From an uncultured Oscillospiraceae bacterium (lineage in GTDB: Bacteria > Bacillota > Clostridia > Oscillospirales > Oscillospiraceae), in assembly GCA_934589525.1 (NCBI GenBank), contig CAKTOB010000037.1, forward strand, positions 1-18,956: a stretch of DNA of 18,956 nt. Direction: 5' to 3'. This document shows positions 1 through 8,096 of the stretch, in pieces. Every line of letters starts with the position of its first letter. Within the stretch, counting starts at the first letter, position 1. The position numbers were made by a program, and so were the translations under genes. The notes beneath the pieces were generated by a model. It searched no databases. It saw only the letters and a program-made list of their open reading frames with translations, and had not been told where the DNA came from.

Positions 1-365
1 CAAACGGACCTATGAAGGCAATTTCCGCTAAAAATAGCTTTTTCCGCCCCTTTCCGCTCGGAAAACCGCGCTCTTCGGCGCTCCCCAGTCCACTGTTTCC
101 GAATGCTCCGAAACGGTAGGTGGTCTGTTATGTGGTCAACAGCAATTTCCACGGAATAATATGAGCTACACGCCTCTCGCATTTACGCGAGGGGCGATTG
201 CTTTTATACAGTTATTATAACTCTGAACAGCACCTGATTCAAGTCAAAATTTGCACCGCAGTAGACAAAGAAAAGGGAATTACATAAGAACGAGAAATGG
301 GATATTAAATTTGTGACAAAAAGCCGAGAAATACTGAAATCGCAGTATTTTTCGGTCGGAAACTG
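1..365. other. Intergenic left edge with TTTCCGC repeats
   Basis: No gene is recognised here. The word TTTCCGC occurs at 22-28, 41-47 and 51-57; the last lies in a perfect small palindrome (TTTCCG-CT-CGGAAA, 51-64). A near-palindrome, GTTTC-N10-GAAAC, spans 95-114. The region ends in a terminator-like hairpin (171-206) and the promoter of the restriction operon. These words could be recombinase or regulator binding sites at the edge of an inserted island, but the window starts too close to tell. Confidence 0.4.
171..206 (+). terminator. Terminator-like hairpin upstream of the RM operon
   Basis: A 10-bp stem (CGCCTCTCGC at 171-180 with GCGAGGGGCG at 187-196, one G:U pair) closes a 6-nt loop and is followed by a short T-rich stretch (200-206). 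It probably ends transcription from a gene left of the window and insulates the restriction operon. The T-run is weak, so function is likely but not certain. Confidence 0.55.
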
Positions 366-396
366 TTGAAATATGGTATGGAGTATGGTATACTAT
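366..396 (+). promoter_or_regulatory. Promoter with repeated TATGGTAT operator-like words
   Basis: TTGAAA (366-371), a 17-bp spacer and TATACT (389-394) form a near-consensus sigma70/SigA promoter. TG at 386-387 adds an extended -10. The 8-mer TATGGTAT occurs at 372-379 and again at 384-391, a 12-bp pitch, and the second copy overlaps the -10. A 10/12 palindrome (ATGGTATACTAT) covers 385-396. This arrangement suits binding by the small HTH protein encoded directly downstream; that binding is inferred. Confidence 0.75.
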
Positions 397-446
397 GTAT
401 TAGTGATAAAATGCGCTGACTATAACTGTTTATGAGGTGTAATGCA

Positions 447-656
447 ATGGCCGCAAGCTTTAAAAAATTGTTCAAGCTTTTGATCGACCGTGATATGAAA
501 AAGAAAGAGCTCGCCGAAAAAGCCGGCATCAGCATCGCCACCATTACAAAGATGGGCAAAGACGGTGCTGTAGTCTCCAGTGATGTGCTCGTAAAGATAT
601 GCTCAGCTCTTGGTTGCACCATGGATGATATTGTAGAGATAGTGTCTGACAAGTAA
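447..656 (+). CDS. Small Cro/CI (XRE)-family regulator at head of type I RM operon
   Basis: This encodes a 69-aa one-domain helix-turn-helix protein. The start is set at ATG 447 because GAGGTG (434-439) sits 7 nt upstream; an in-frame ATG at 432 overlaps that ribosome site and is unlikely. The HTH core reads KKKELAEKAGISIATITKMG, followed by a third and fourth helix (VSSDVLVKICSALGCTMDDI), the layout of Cro/CI-like regulators. There is no other domain. It is 50 nt ahead of hsdM with no terminator between, so the two are probably cotranscribed. By analogy with controller proteins of restriction systems it may repress its own promoter and time HsdM/HsdR production. The family is clear; the role is inferred from position and from the direct repeats in the promoter. 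Confidence 0.85.
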   Translation: MAASFKKLFKLLIDRDMKKKELAEKAGISIATITKMGKDGAVVSSDVLVKICSALGCTMDDIVEIVSDK

Positions 657-706
657 TTATTTATTCTTTCAACCTAAAAGTGTATATAAAGAAACGAGGA
701 AAATAC

Positions 707-2809
707 ATGTCTGCTAAACAGATTATAGATGCAATGTGGGACGATTCGCCTGTCGATGTTTCCATCGAAGTAAACTTTATCTGGTCCATCGCAAACAAAC
801 TGCGTGGACCGTACCGCAGCGACAAATATAAGGATGTCATTATTCCGATGACGATCATCCGCCGCTTTGAGTGTGCGCTTGCGCCCACCAAGCAGAAGGT
901 TGTCGACCAGTTCAAAGCAAACCCGAATTTCCCGGCAAAGGCGATGTACCGCATTTCCGGCTTTCAGTTTTATAATACCAGCGAATTTGACCTTGCAGAG
1001 CTTGTCAATGATGCTGATCACATTGCCGCCAATTTCAAAAACTACCTACAGGGATTTTCCGCAAATGTGCAGGAAATTTTGATGTCAAAGGAACGCGGCC
1101 TGAATTTCAGCGAAGAAATCGACAAGATGGACAAAAATAACCGTCTGCTCTCTGTCATCAAAGCGTTCTCAGAACTTGACCTTGATCCTCGAACCATCGA
1201 CAATGTGAAGATGGGATATATTTTCGAGGAGCTGATCCGTAAGTTCTCTGAAAATGCCGAAGCCGGTGACCACTATACCGGCAGAGATATCATCAAGCTG
1301 ATGGTCAATATCCTGCTTGCCGAAGGCTGTGACGATATCTTTGACGATGGTAAGGTCATCACCATATTGGACCAGGCCTGCGGTACAGGCGGTATGCTCT
1401 CCACCGGCTACAATTTCATCAAGCGTTATAATCCTTCTGCCGATGTGCGCCTGTTTGGTCAGGAGATCAACCCGGAGTCTTATGCAATGTGCCTTGCCGA
1501 AATGCTCATCAAGGGCCAGAATGCTGAGAATATCTGCTATCAGGACACCATGAAAGCCGACCGCTTTAAGGGTACGAAGATGCGCTTTGTGCTGGAAAAT
1601 CCGCCCTTCGGTACTGCATGGGGTGGTAAAGATGCCGCCGAAGGCGTTGAGGATGCCGTCAACGCAGAATACCAGAAGGGTTTCGACGGTCGTTGGGGTG
1701 CGGGACTGCCTGGTTCCGGCGATATGCAGATGCTGTTTTTGCAGTCTGCCATCGACAAAATGGACGATGACTTTGGCCGTGCCGCAATCATTGAAAACGG
1801 CAGTCCGCTTTTCTCCGGCGGAACGGCATCCGGTGAGAGTCAGATTCGCCGTTGGATGTTGGAAAGCGATTTGATTGAGGCCATCATTGCCCTGCCCACG
1901 GACCTGTTCTACAATACCGGCATTGCTACCTACATCTGGGTTCTCTCCAAGAACAAGCGTCCGGAGCGCAAGGGCAAGATCCAGCTGATCGATGCCTCAA
2001 CTTTCTGCAAAAAACTGCGTAAAGCACTGGGCGATAAGAAAAATGAGATTTCTCCCGAGGACCGCAGTGCCGTTACCAAACTGTATGCGGATTTCACAGA
2101 GAATGAATATTGCAAAATTTATCGGAACGAGGAGTTCATTTACCGGGAATATACGGTGATGCAGCCCCTCCAGCGCAGCTATACCATTACGGAGGAGCGG
2201 ATTCAGGCGATGGTGAGTAAAGGCGCACTTGACAGCCTTTACAACGAAGTAAAATTCGCAGACTTGGAATTGATGGAGGAACGAGATGGTAAAGCACAGA
2301 AACAGCTGAACAAGTTTTTTGTCGGCAAACCGATTTACGATGCCATCCTTGCAGATTTGAACTGTGCCATCAGTGATACCGTGTGGATGTCGCCGGATGC
2401 CTTTATGCCGCATCTTGCCAAAGTATTAAGCAAGGCTACAACAGATAAGAACCTGTTGGAAAGAATTGCGGATGGCCTGTCCGTCATGGACAAGAAAGCA
2501 GAAATTCAGCGTGACCGCAAAGGCAACATCATTTATGATAAGGAAACGAAGGATACCGAACTGGTGAAGTGGGAAGAACGCATTGAGGACTATATGGCAA
2601 GAGAAGTCCTGCCGCACATCCCGGATGCCGCAGCTTTTTTTGAAGAAGACCTCGGAAAGAAGAAGCCCGCCATCAAGACAGGCGCAGAAATCCCGTTTAC
2701 ACGGTATTTTTACAAATATCAGCAGCCAACAGCCAGTGCGGAACTGGAAGCGAAATTTTTGAAATTGGAGCTTTCTGTATCTGAGCGTGTGGACAAACTG
2801 TTTGAGTAA
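707..2809 (+). CDS. hsdM: Type I restriction-modification system, DNA methyltransferase subunit HsdM
   Basis: This is the N6-adenine methyltransferase subunit that, with HsdS, protects host DNA and forms the core of the HsdR2M2S restriction complex. Start ATG 707 has GAGGA 6 nt upstream; an in-frame GTG at 680 lacks a ribosome site. The 700-aa product has an N-terminal HsdM helical domain (about 1-150). The SAM-binding motif I is DQACGTGG (residues 222-229), and the catalytic motif IV is NPPF (298-301). A YTGRDIIKLM segment just before motif I is typical of the family. It is longer than classical HsdM (about 500-530 aa) because of some 200 extra C-terminal residues rich in charged helices, as in many Firmicutes homologues. 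hsdS follows after 12 nt. No frameshift is seen and key residues are intact, so it should be active. Confidence 0.95.
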   Translation: MSAKQIIDAMWDDSPVDVSIEVNFIWSIANKLRGPYRSDKYKDVIIPMTIIRRFECALAPTKQKVVDQFKANPNFPAKAMYRISGFQFYNTSEFDLAELVNDADHIAANFKNYLQGFSANVQEILMSKERGLNFSEEIDKMDKNNRLLSVIKAFSELDLDPRTIDNVKMGYIFEELIRKFSENAEAGDHYTGRDIIKLMVNILLAEGCDDIFDDGKVITILDQACGTGGMLSTGYNFIKRYNPSADVRLFGQEINPESYAMCLAEMLIKGQNAENICYQDTMKADRFKGTKMRFVLENPPFGTAWGGKDAAEGVEDAVNAEYQKGFDGRWGAGLPGSGDMQMLFLQSAIDKMDDDFGRAAIIENGSPLFSGGTASGESQIRRWMLESDLIEAIIALPTDLFYNTGIATYIWVLSKNKRPERKGKIQLIDASTFCKKLRKALGDKKNEISPEDRSAVTKLYADFTENEYCKIYRNEEFIYREYTVMQPLQRSYTITEERIQAMVSKGALDSLYNEVKFADLELMEERDGKAQKQLNKFFVGKPIYDAILADLNCAISDTVWMSPDAFMPHLAKVLSKATTDKNLLERIADGLSVMDKKAEIQRDRKGNIIYDKETKDTELVKWEERIEDYMAREVLPHIPDAAAFFEEDLGKKKPAIKTGAEIPFTRYFYKYQQPTASAELEAKFLKLELSVSERVDKLFE

Positions 2810-2821
2810 GGCGGTGTCAAT

Positions 2822-4069
2822 ATGAGAGAGATGAAGCCAAGCTCGATGGAGTGGGTCGGCGATATACCTACATCATGGAAGGTGATGCCGAACAAGTATT
2901 TGATGCATAAGAAGAAAGAAATCTGCCCTGTATACAATGGCGAAGATATCCTCTCTTTGACAATGAAAGGTGTTATTGTCAGAGATTTGGATGCTGGTGG
3001 GAAAATGCCTACTTCCTTTGATGGGTATCAGCGGCTTGAGCCAGGTAATTTACTTATGTGCCTTTTTGATATAGATGTAACGCCACGGTGCATTGGCCTG
3101 ATTAAACAAACTGGTTTATCGAGTCCGGCGTATAGCCAATTTGTGTTGTGTGATGATGCGAACGCCGCATATTACTGCTACTACTACACGATGCTCGACA
3201 ACGATAAGACACTGCTCCATTTAGCAAAAAACCTCCGTCATTCACTAACAGAGGATCAGTTAGGGGCAATCCCTGTAATTGTTCCTCCGATGGACGAGCA
3301 ACAGCGCATCGCCGATTTTCTTGATACCAAATGCGCCGAAATTGATGCACTGACCGCCGACATCCAAACCCAGATCGACACGCTGGAGCAGTACAAGCGG
3401 TCTGTTATCACCGAAACCGTCACCAAAGGACTGAATCCCGATGCCGAGATGAAGGACAGCGGGATTCAGTGGATTGGCAATATGCCCGCACACTGGGATG
3501 TTATCCGTGGTAAGTACATCCTGCGCTATATGCAGAAGCCAGTGCGCGAAGATGACGGCGTGATCACCTGTTTCCGTGATGGTGAGGTAACCTTGAGAAG
3601 CAATCGCCGTGAAGATGGCTTTACAATGTCCGATAAGGAAATCGGCTATCAAGGCATTGATGTCGGTGATCTGGTAGTACATGGTATGGATGGCTTTGCG
3701 GGCTCTATCGGTATTTCTGATTCAAGGGGCAAGGCGTCACCTGTCCTTAATGTTTTGGATACCAACCAAAACAAACGGTACATCATGTATTACCTTCGCA
3801 GCATGGCGTACAGCGATGTATTCCTTGTACTGGCAACCGGCATACGAGTCCGTTCATGTGATTTGCGTTGGAACAAGTTAGCGGATCTTTCGTATCCGGT
3901 TCCACCGCTGGGTGAGCAGGAAGCGATTGTTGAACATATTGATACGGTGCTTGCAAAAGCGGATGCTGTTATTGCCGATAAAAAAGCACAGCTTGCAACG
4001 CTTGATGAATACAAGAAATCACTCATTTTTGAGTATGTAACCGGAAAGAAGGAGGTGCCCGTTTCATGA
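2822..4069 (+). CDS. hsdS: Type I restriction-modification system, specificity subunit HsdS
   Basis: This subunit recognises the two halves of the bipartite target sequence and holds the two HsdM subunits. The 415-aa product has the expected two-fold layout. Target recognition domain 1 covers about 1-155 and opens with a MEWVGDIPTSW-like segment. A conserved long helix begins near DEQQ (158). TRD 2 (about 210-360) opens with the related MKDSGIQWIGNMPAHW. A second long helix begins at GEQE (364-367). The IQWIG/MEWVG and DEQQ/GEQE pairs show the internal repeat directly. ATG 2822 follows AGGCGGTG by a short spacer. The stop overlaps the next start (ATGA, 4066-4069), so translation is coupled. 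There is no nearby recombinase or second hsdS cassette, hence no sign of specificity switching. The actual target cannot be read from the sequence. Confidence 0.95.
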   Translation: MREMKPSSMEWVGDIPTSWKVMPNKYLMHKKKEICPVYNGEDILSLTMKGVIVRDLDAGGKMPTSFDGYQRLEPGNLLMCLFDIDVTPRCIGLIKQTGLSSPAYSQFVLCDDANAAYYCYYYTMLDNDKTLLHLAKNLRHSLTEDQLGAIPVIVPPMDEQQRIADFLDTKCAEIDALTADIQTQIDTLEQYKRSVITETVTKGLNPDAEMKDSGIQWIGNMPAHWDVIRGKYILRYMQKPVREDDGVITCFRDGEVTLRSNRREDGFTMSDKEIGYQGIDVGDLVVHGMDGFAGSIGISDSRGKASPVLNVLDTNQNKRYIMYYLRSMAYSDVFLVLATGIRVRSCDLRWNKLADLSYPVPPLGEQEAIVEHIDTVLAKADAVIADKKAQLATLDEYKKSLIFEYVTGKKEVPVS

Positions 4070-4455
4070 AGGTTGAATTTATAGAATCCGAGTTATGGGG
4101 TGTGGCCTTGTTTGTCGCTGAAACTGATTTCAAATTGGCAAAGACAAGAGATGCTGAGTTTGACAGCTTAGCTCATGCTACAACGGCTTTTGCAAACCTG
4201 TTTGAAGTGGATTATACCATTGCACGGAACGAGTACGATGCAGCTCTGGATGTGCTTGAGAAAAACGGAGCAGTTATTTTCACAATTGCCTCATCACAGT
4301 ATCCAGAATGCAGATGGGTTGAAATCCAGGTATCGAACAACAATCAGCCTCAACGTGTGCTTTACGCCGATGAGGATGGGTATCATTTGATTCGCCATGG
4401 ACATTTCAATCCCAAAGCGGCTGCTGCCATACGAAAGCGCCACAAGGGGGAATAG
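4066..4455 (+). CDS. Unrecognised 129-aa protein inside the hsd operon
   Basis: I do not recognise the family. The product is soluble-looking, with no signal peptide or membrane segment. It has an acidic/aromatic N-terminus (MKVEFIESELWGVALFVAE), a helical middle part (about 25-70), a strand-rich part (GAVIFTIASSQY; CRWVEIQVSN), and a basic end (AAAIRKRHKGE). The gene is clearly real. A strong GGAGGTG (4051-4057) lies 8 nt ahead of ATG 4066, the ATG overlaps the hsdS stop, and hsdR starts 5 nt after its stop. That tight placement predicts a product made with HsdS and HsdR, for example a regulator of restriction, an assembly factor, or a small toxin/antitoxin-like accessory. None of these roles is shown by a motif. 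Classical hsd operons have no gene here. Confidence 0.8.
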   Translation: MKVEFIESELWGVALFVAETDFKLAKTRDAEFDSLAHATTAFANLFEVDYTIARNEYDAALDVLEKNGAVIFTIASSQYPECRWVEIQVSNNNQPQRVLYADEDGYHLIRHGHFNPKAAAAIRKRHKGE

Positions 4456-4460
4456 AAGAA

Positions 4461-7427
4461 ATGACGAGCATTCTCTCCGAAAAAGAATACCAGCATTTCA
4501 TCATGGACAGGCTTTCACAGGACAACGGTTACATCGTCCGCAAAGCAACCAACTACGACCGCCTCTTTGCCATGGACCGGGAGCTGCTGCTTCAATTTCT
4601 GAACGACACCCAGCCGGATGAAATGGTAGCGCTCCGTAAAATCTATAAGTCTGACTTGGAGGATACCATTGCTAGCTTTATCAATGTCGAGGTGACCAAA
4701 ACCCGCAGCAGCCTTCTGGATGTGCTGAAACACGGCATTGAGATTTCCAACATGAAGCTGGATCTCATGTATACCAGGCCTGCTACCACCTTCAACCGGG
4801 AACTGCTGGCAAAGTACGAGAAGAATTTTTTCTCCGTCATGGAGGAAGTCTGGGCAAGCGATGACGAGCGTGTTGACCTGGTGATTTTTCTGAACGGTCT
4901 TGCCATCATGTCCTTTGAGCTGAAATGCAATGCCGCCGGTCAGTCCTATCAGGATGCCATCTATCAGTACCGTGTTGACCGTGATCCCAAGACCCGCCTG
5001 TTTTGGTTTAAGGCAGGCTGCCTTGTGAACTTTGCAATGGATTTGGAACAGGTCTATATGACCACCAAGCTCGCAGGAAACGCCACCTTCTTCCTGCCGT
5101 TCAACATGGGCAACGGTGAGGGAGTCAATGCCGGTGCGGGTAATCCTACATTCAAAGACAGGTATAGCGTCTCCTATATGTGGGAGGATATTCTGACAAA
5201 GGATACCGTCCTTGATCTTATCAGCAAGTTCATCTTTATCGAAACCAAGGAAAGCAAGGACGAGCTGACGGGAAAAACAAAGAAATCCGAAAAAATCATC
5301 TTTCCCCGGTATCACCAGCTGGATGTGATCCGCAAACTGCTGGGTGATGTCCGCGTCAACGGCACAACGCAGAATTATCTGATTCAGCACAGTGCAGGCT
5401 CCGGCAAAACCAACTCCATCGCATGGCTGGCATACCGCTTGACTTCTCTGCACGATGCAGACAACAAAATCATCTTTGACAATGTTGTAATTATCACGGA
5501 CCGAGTCGTAGTTGACCGCCAGCTACAGAAAGCCATTATGGGCATGGAGCATAAAGCAGGGCTTATCCGTGTGATGGACGATAAGTGCAACTCTGCCGAT
5601 CTTGCCATTGCGCTGAACGGCAACACGAAAATCATCGCCACCACGATTCAGAAGTTCCCGTATATCGTAGACAGCGTTGCAGGGCTGAAAAACAAGCGTT
5701 TTGCGGTCATTATCGATGAAGCGCATTCCTCCACAGCTGGCAAGGACATGGCGGCGGTCACAAAGTCGCTGGGTGCCGGAGAGCAGGAAGCCGCCGATGT
5801 GGAAGATATGATCACGGATGAAATTCGCAGAAACGGTAAACAGGCGAATGTATCTATGTTTGCTTTTACTGCCACACCAAAGCCGACGACCATTCAGCTG
5901 TTCGGTCGCCTGAACACGAAAGGTCAGCGTGAGGCATTCCATATCTACTCCATGAAGCAGGCCATCGAGGAAGGCTTTATTCTCGATGTGCTTCAAAACT
6001 ACACGACTTACGACACCTTCTATCAGATCAATAAAGAGATTGAAGAAGACCCCCGGTGCAAAACTGTCGATGCAAAGCGGCAGATTGCCCGTTTTGTGGA
6101 ACTGCATGAAACGAACATTGTCCAGCGTGTGGAGGTCATTGTGGAGCATTTCCGCACAACCGTAATGCCCGAACTCGGCGGCATGGCAAAGGCAATGGTC
6201 ATCACAGCATCCAGACCGGGCGCTGTGAAGTACCGTCAGGCTTTTGAGGACTATACCAAGAAGAAGGGCTACACGGATATTAAGGCACTGGTGTCTTTCT
6301 CCGGCAAGGTAAAGCTCCCGGACGATGAAACCGAATACTCCGAGGCCTCCATGAACGGTTTCCCGGAGGATCATCTGACAAAAGAATTTGATAAGGACGA
6401 ATATCAGGTGCTTTTGGTCGCCAACAAGTATCAGACCGGATTCGACCAACCGAAGCTCTGCGCTATGTATGTATTGAAAAAGCTGAAGGGCGTATCTGCC
6501 GTTCAGACGCTCTCCCGCCTGAACCGTATCTGCCCGCCGTTTGAGAAGAAAACCTTCGTACTGGACTTTGCAAATACATACGAAGATATCAAAGCGGCAT
6601 TCGCACCGTATTATACGACTACGCTGCTTTCCACTTCTGTAACGCCGACGGTGATTTACGATCTGGAAGCGCAAATCGATGCGTACACCGTGCTTGACCC
6701 GGATGATATCGAAAAAGCCAACGAGCTACTCTATAAGGGAAATATTTCCTCCAAGGATAAGCAGAAGCTGGCCTTCTACTTCAAGCGGTCGAAAAACATG
6801 ATCGAGCAGTATGAGCCGCTCAAGCAACAGGAAATCGTATCTCAGATGCGGCATTTTGTTCGGTTCTACGAGTTCCTGTTGCAGGCGTCCTGCTTCGAGG
6901 ATACCGACCTGCATAAGAAGTACAATTTCATTACTTATCTGCTGGCGTACATCAATATCAAGCATCCGGGCGGCGGCTATAATCTGGATGGCAAAATCAA
7001 GGCTACGAATTTCGTTCAGAAAAAAGCCGAGGAACATACCAATCCGAAGTTGGTTGCACAGCCGGTCGTAAAGCTGCCCACAGCGGAGAGTTTTGGATTG
7101 ACCGAAGCAAAAGAAGAACGGCTTTCCCAGATTATAGCTGAAATCAACAGCCGGACGGGAAAAGCCTACGACAACGATGTTGCGGTCAAAGCCATGCTGC
7201 AAATTCGGGATATTCTGCTGAAATCCGATAAACTAAAAACCAGCGCCCGGAACAACACCATCAAAGATTTTGAGTTTTCGTATTTTGACGATATCGACGA
7301 TGCGTTAATAGAGGGACTGGAGCAGAACCAGGATTTCTTCTCGCTCCTTCTTGGAAACGACGAAATAAAGAAACAGGTACTTGGTATCTTCACGGAAGAA
7401 ATTTATACGAGTTTGAGAGAAGCATAA
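4461..7427 (+). CDS. hsdR: Type I restriction-modification system, endonuclease/translocase subunit HsdR
   Basis: This is the motor and nuclease subunit: it translocates DNA using ATP and cleaves unmethylated DNA far from the target when bound to HsdM2-HsdS. The 988-aa product has the family order. An N-terminal PD-(D/E)xK nuclease is marked by D139 and E153-x-K155 (FELKC). The superfamily-2 helicase core follows: Walker A HSAGSGKT (310-317), DEAH (419-422) and TATP (470-473). The second RecA lobe carries YQTGFDQPKL and QTLSRLNR. A helical C-terminal domain for docking to the methylase completes it. All catalytic signatures are present and the frame is open throughout, so the system appears intact. 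ATG 4461 lies 5 nt after the preceding stop, with AGGGGG at 4445-4450. Length is normal for the family (about 950-1100 aa). Confidence 0.96.
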   Translation: MTSILSEKEYQHFIMDRLSQDNGYIVRKATNYDRLFAMDRELLLQFLNDTQPDEMVALRKIYKSDLEDTIASFINVEVTKTRSSLLDVLKHGIEISNMKLDLMYTRPATTFNRELLAKYEKNFFSVMEEVWASDDERVDLVIFLNGLAIMSFELKCNAAGQSYQDAIYQYRVDRDPKTRLFWFKAGCLVNFAMDLEQVYMTTKLAGNATFFLPFNMGNGEGVNAGAGNPTFKDRYSVSYMWEDILTKDTVLDLISKFIFIETKESKDELTGKTKKSEKIIFPRYHQLDVIRKLLGDVRVNGTTQNYLIQHSAGSGKTNSIAWLAYRLTSLHDADNKIIFDNVVIITDRVVVDRQLQKAIMGMEHKAGLIRVMDDKCNSADLAIALNGNTKIIATTIQKFPYIVDSVAGLKNKRFAVIIDEAHSSTAGKDMAAVTKSLGAGEQEAADVEDMITDEIRRNGKQANVSMFAFTATPKPTTIQLFGRLNTKGQREAFHIYSMKQAIEEGFILDVLQNYTTYDTFYQINKEIEEDPRCKTVDAKRQIARFVELHETNIVQRVEVIVEHFRTTVMPELGGMAKAMVITASRPGAVKYRQAFEDYTKKKGYTDIKALVSFSGKVKLPDDETEYSEASMNGFPEDHLTKEFDKDEYQVLLVANKYQTGFDQPKLCAMYVLKKLKGVSAVQTLSRLNRICPPFEKKTFVLDFANTYEDIKAAFAPYYTTTLLSTSVTPTVIYDLEAQIDAYTVLDPDDIEKANELLYKGNISSKDKQKLAFYFKRSKNMIEQYEPLKQQEIVSQMRHFVRFYEFLLQASCFEDTDLHKKYNFITYLLAYINIKHPGGGYNLDGKIKATNFVQKKAEEHTNPKLVAQPVVKLPTAESFGLTEAKEERLSQIIAEINSRTGKAYDNDVAVKAMLQIRDILLKSDKLKTSARNNTIKDFEFSYFDDIDDALIEGLEQNQDFFSLLLGNDEIKKQVLGIFTEEIYTSLREA

Positions 7428-7481
7428 GTCAATGACCAATCGCGCCCCAAACTGAAGAATGGTAAAATTGAGGTATAATGC

Positions 7482-8060
7482 ATGATCTGTGAAAGCTATC
7501 CGTGGAAACAAGACTTACGGCGCAGGAAGAATCTGCTTTTAAGGTACAATCAGCCAGAGCAATTCGACCAAAACTATGATAGGGCCTGTACCGTGATTGA
7601 AAAAGCGATCCTGTACTCTGCGTTTATAATCCGCAAGTTAATTGACTGTGATCGTCTGAGTACTGAGGCCGATGAGTGGGCAGTACAGGCAAAGAAATAT
7701 GCCGCGGTCAAAGAGTTTAATCGGATACATCATTCTATTAACGAAGGCAGTCATGACTGGGAGAATGCACAGAATGAAACGATCAAAGCACATAAAATCT
7801 GCAACTGGCTGATTCATTCCTACATTTTTGATTTTATATTTGATGCGGATAATCAAAAAATAGAATCATTTGCTGTTGCTTCGGATTTTGATAGAAATGA
7901 GGTGCTATATGTTATCAATGTCTCAGATTGGATCGGGTACATGAATTTTGTTGCAACGGACGATGTTACCTCTAGGAGATGCGTTATAGAAACAGTACCA
8001 ATGGCAAAAGGCAAAAAGGCAGTAGATTATGTTTCTAAGATTAAAGAACGTGGGCAGTGA
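7482..8060 (+). CDS. Unrecognised 192-aa protein downstream of hsdR
   Basis: I do not recognise the family. Start ATG 7482 has GAGGT (7470-7474) 7 nt upstream, and no other Met start lies near. The protein is soluble-looking. The N-terminal two thirds appear helical and rich in aromatic and charged residues (for example EKAILYSAFIIRKLIDC and HKICNWLIHSYIFDF). A strand-rich C-terminal third contains SFAVASDFDRNEVLYVINVS and the end is basic. There is no nuclease, NTPase or HTH motif that I can name. It starts 54 nt after the hsdR stop with no terminator between, and the next gene follows by 36 nt, so it may sit in the same transcript as the RM genes. Base use is more AT-rich than hsdMSR, suggesting a separate origin. 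An accessory defence role is inferred from location only. Confidence 0.75.
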   Translation: MICESYPWKQDLRRRKNLLLRYNQPEQFDQNYDRACTVIEKAILYSAFIIRKLIDCDRLSTEADEWAVQAKKYAAVKEFNRIHHSINEGSHDWENAQNETIKAHKICNWLIHSYIFDFIFDADNQKIESFAVASDFDRNEVLYVINVSDWIGYMNFVATDDVTSRRCVIETVPMAKGKKAVDYVSKIKERGQ

Positions 8061-8096
8061 ACGAATTGTCATAAACTGAGGTGAAAGGAGTGCTAT

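Noticed and set aside
5523..6674. Minus-strand open frame of 383 aa inside hsdR, and a similar 312-aa one at 4515-5453
   Set aside because: Both lie fully antisense to the motif-bearing HsdR frame, lack ribosome sites and recognisable domains, and arise from codon bias.
7474..7479. Perfect TATAAT just ahead of the 192-aa gene
   Set aside because: Transcription from it would start at or after the ATG, and the -35 (CTGAAG) is poor; the bases also overlap the ribosome site, so it is probably chance.
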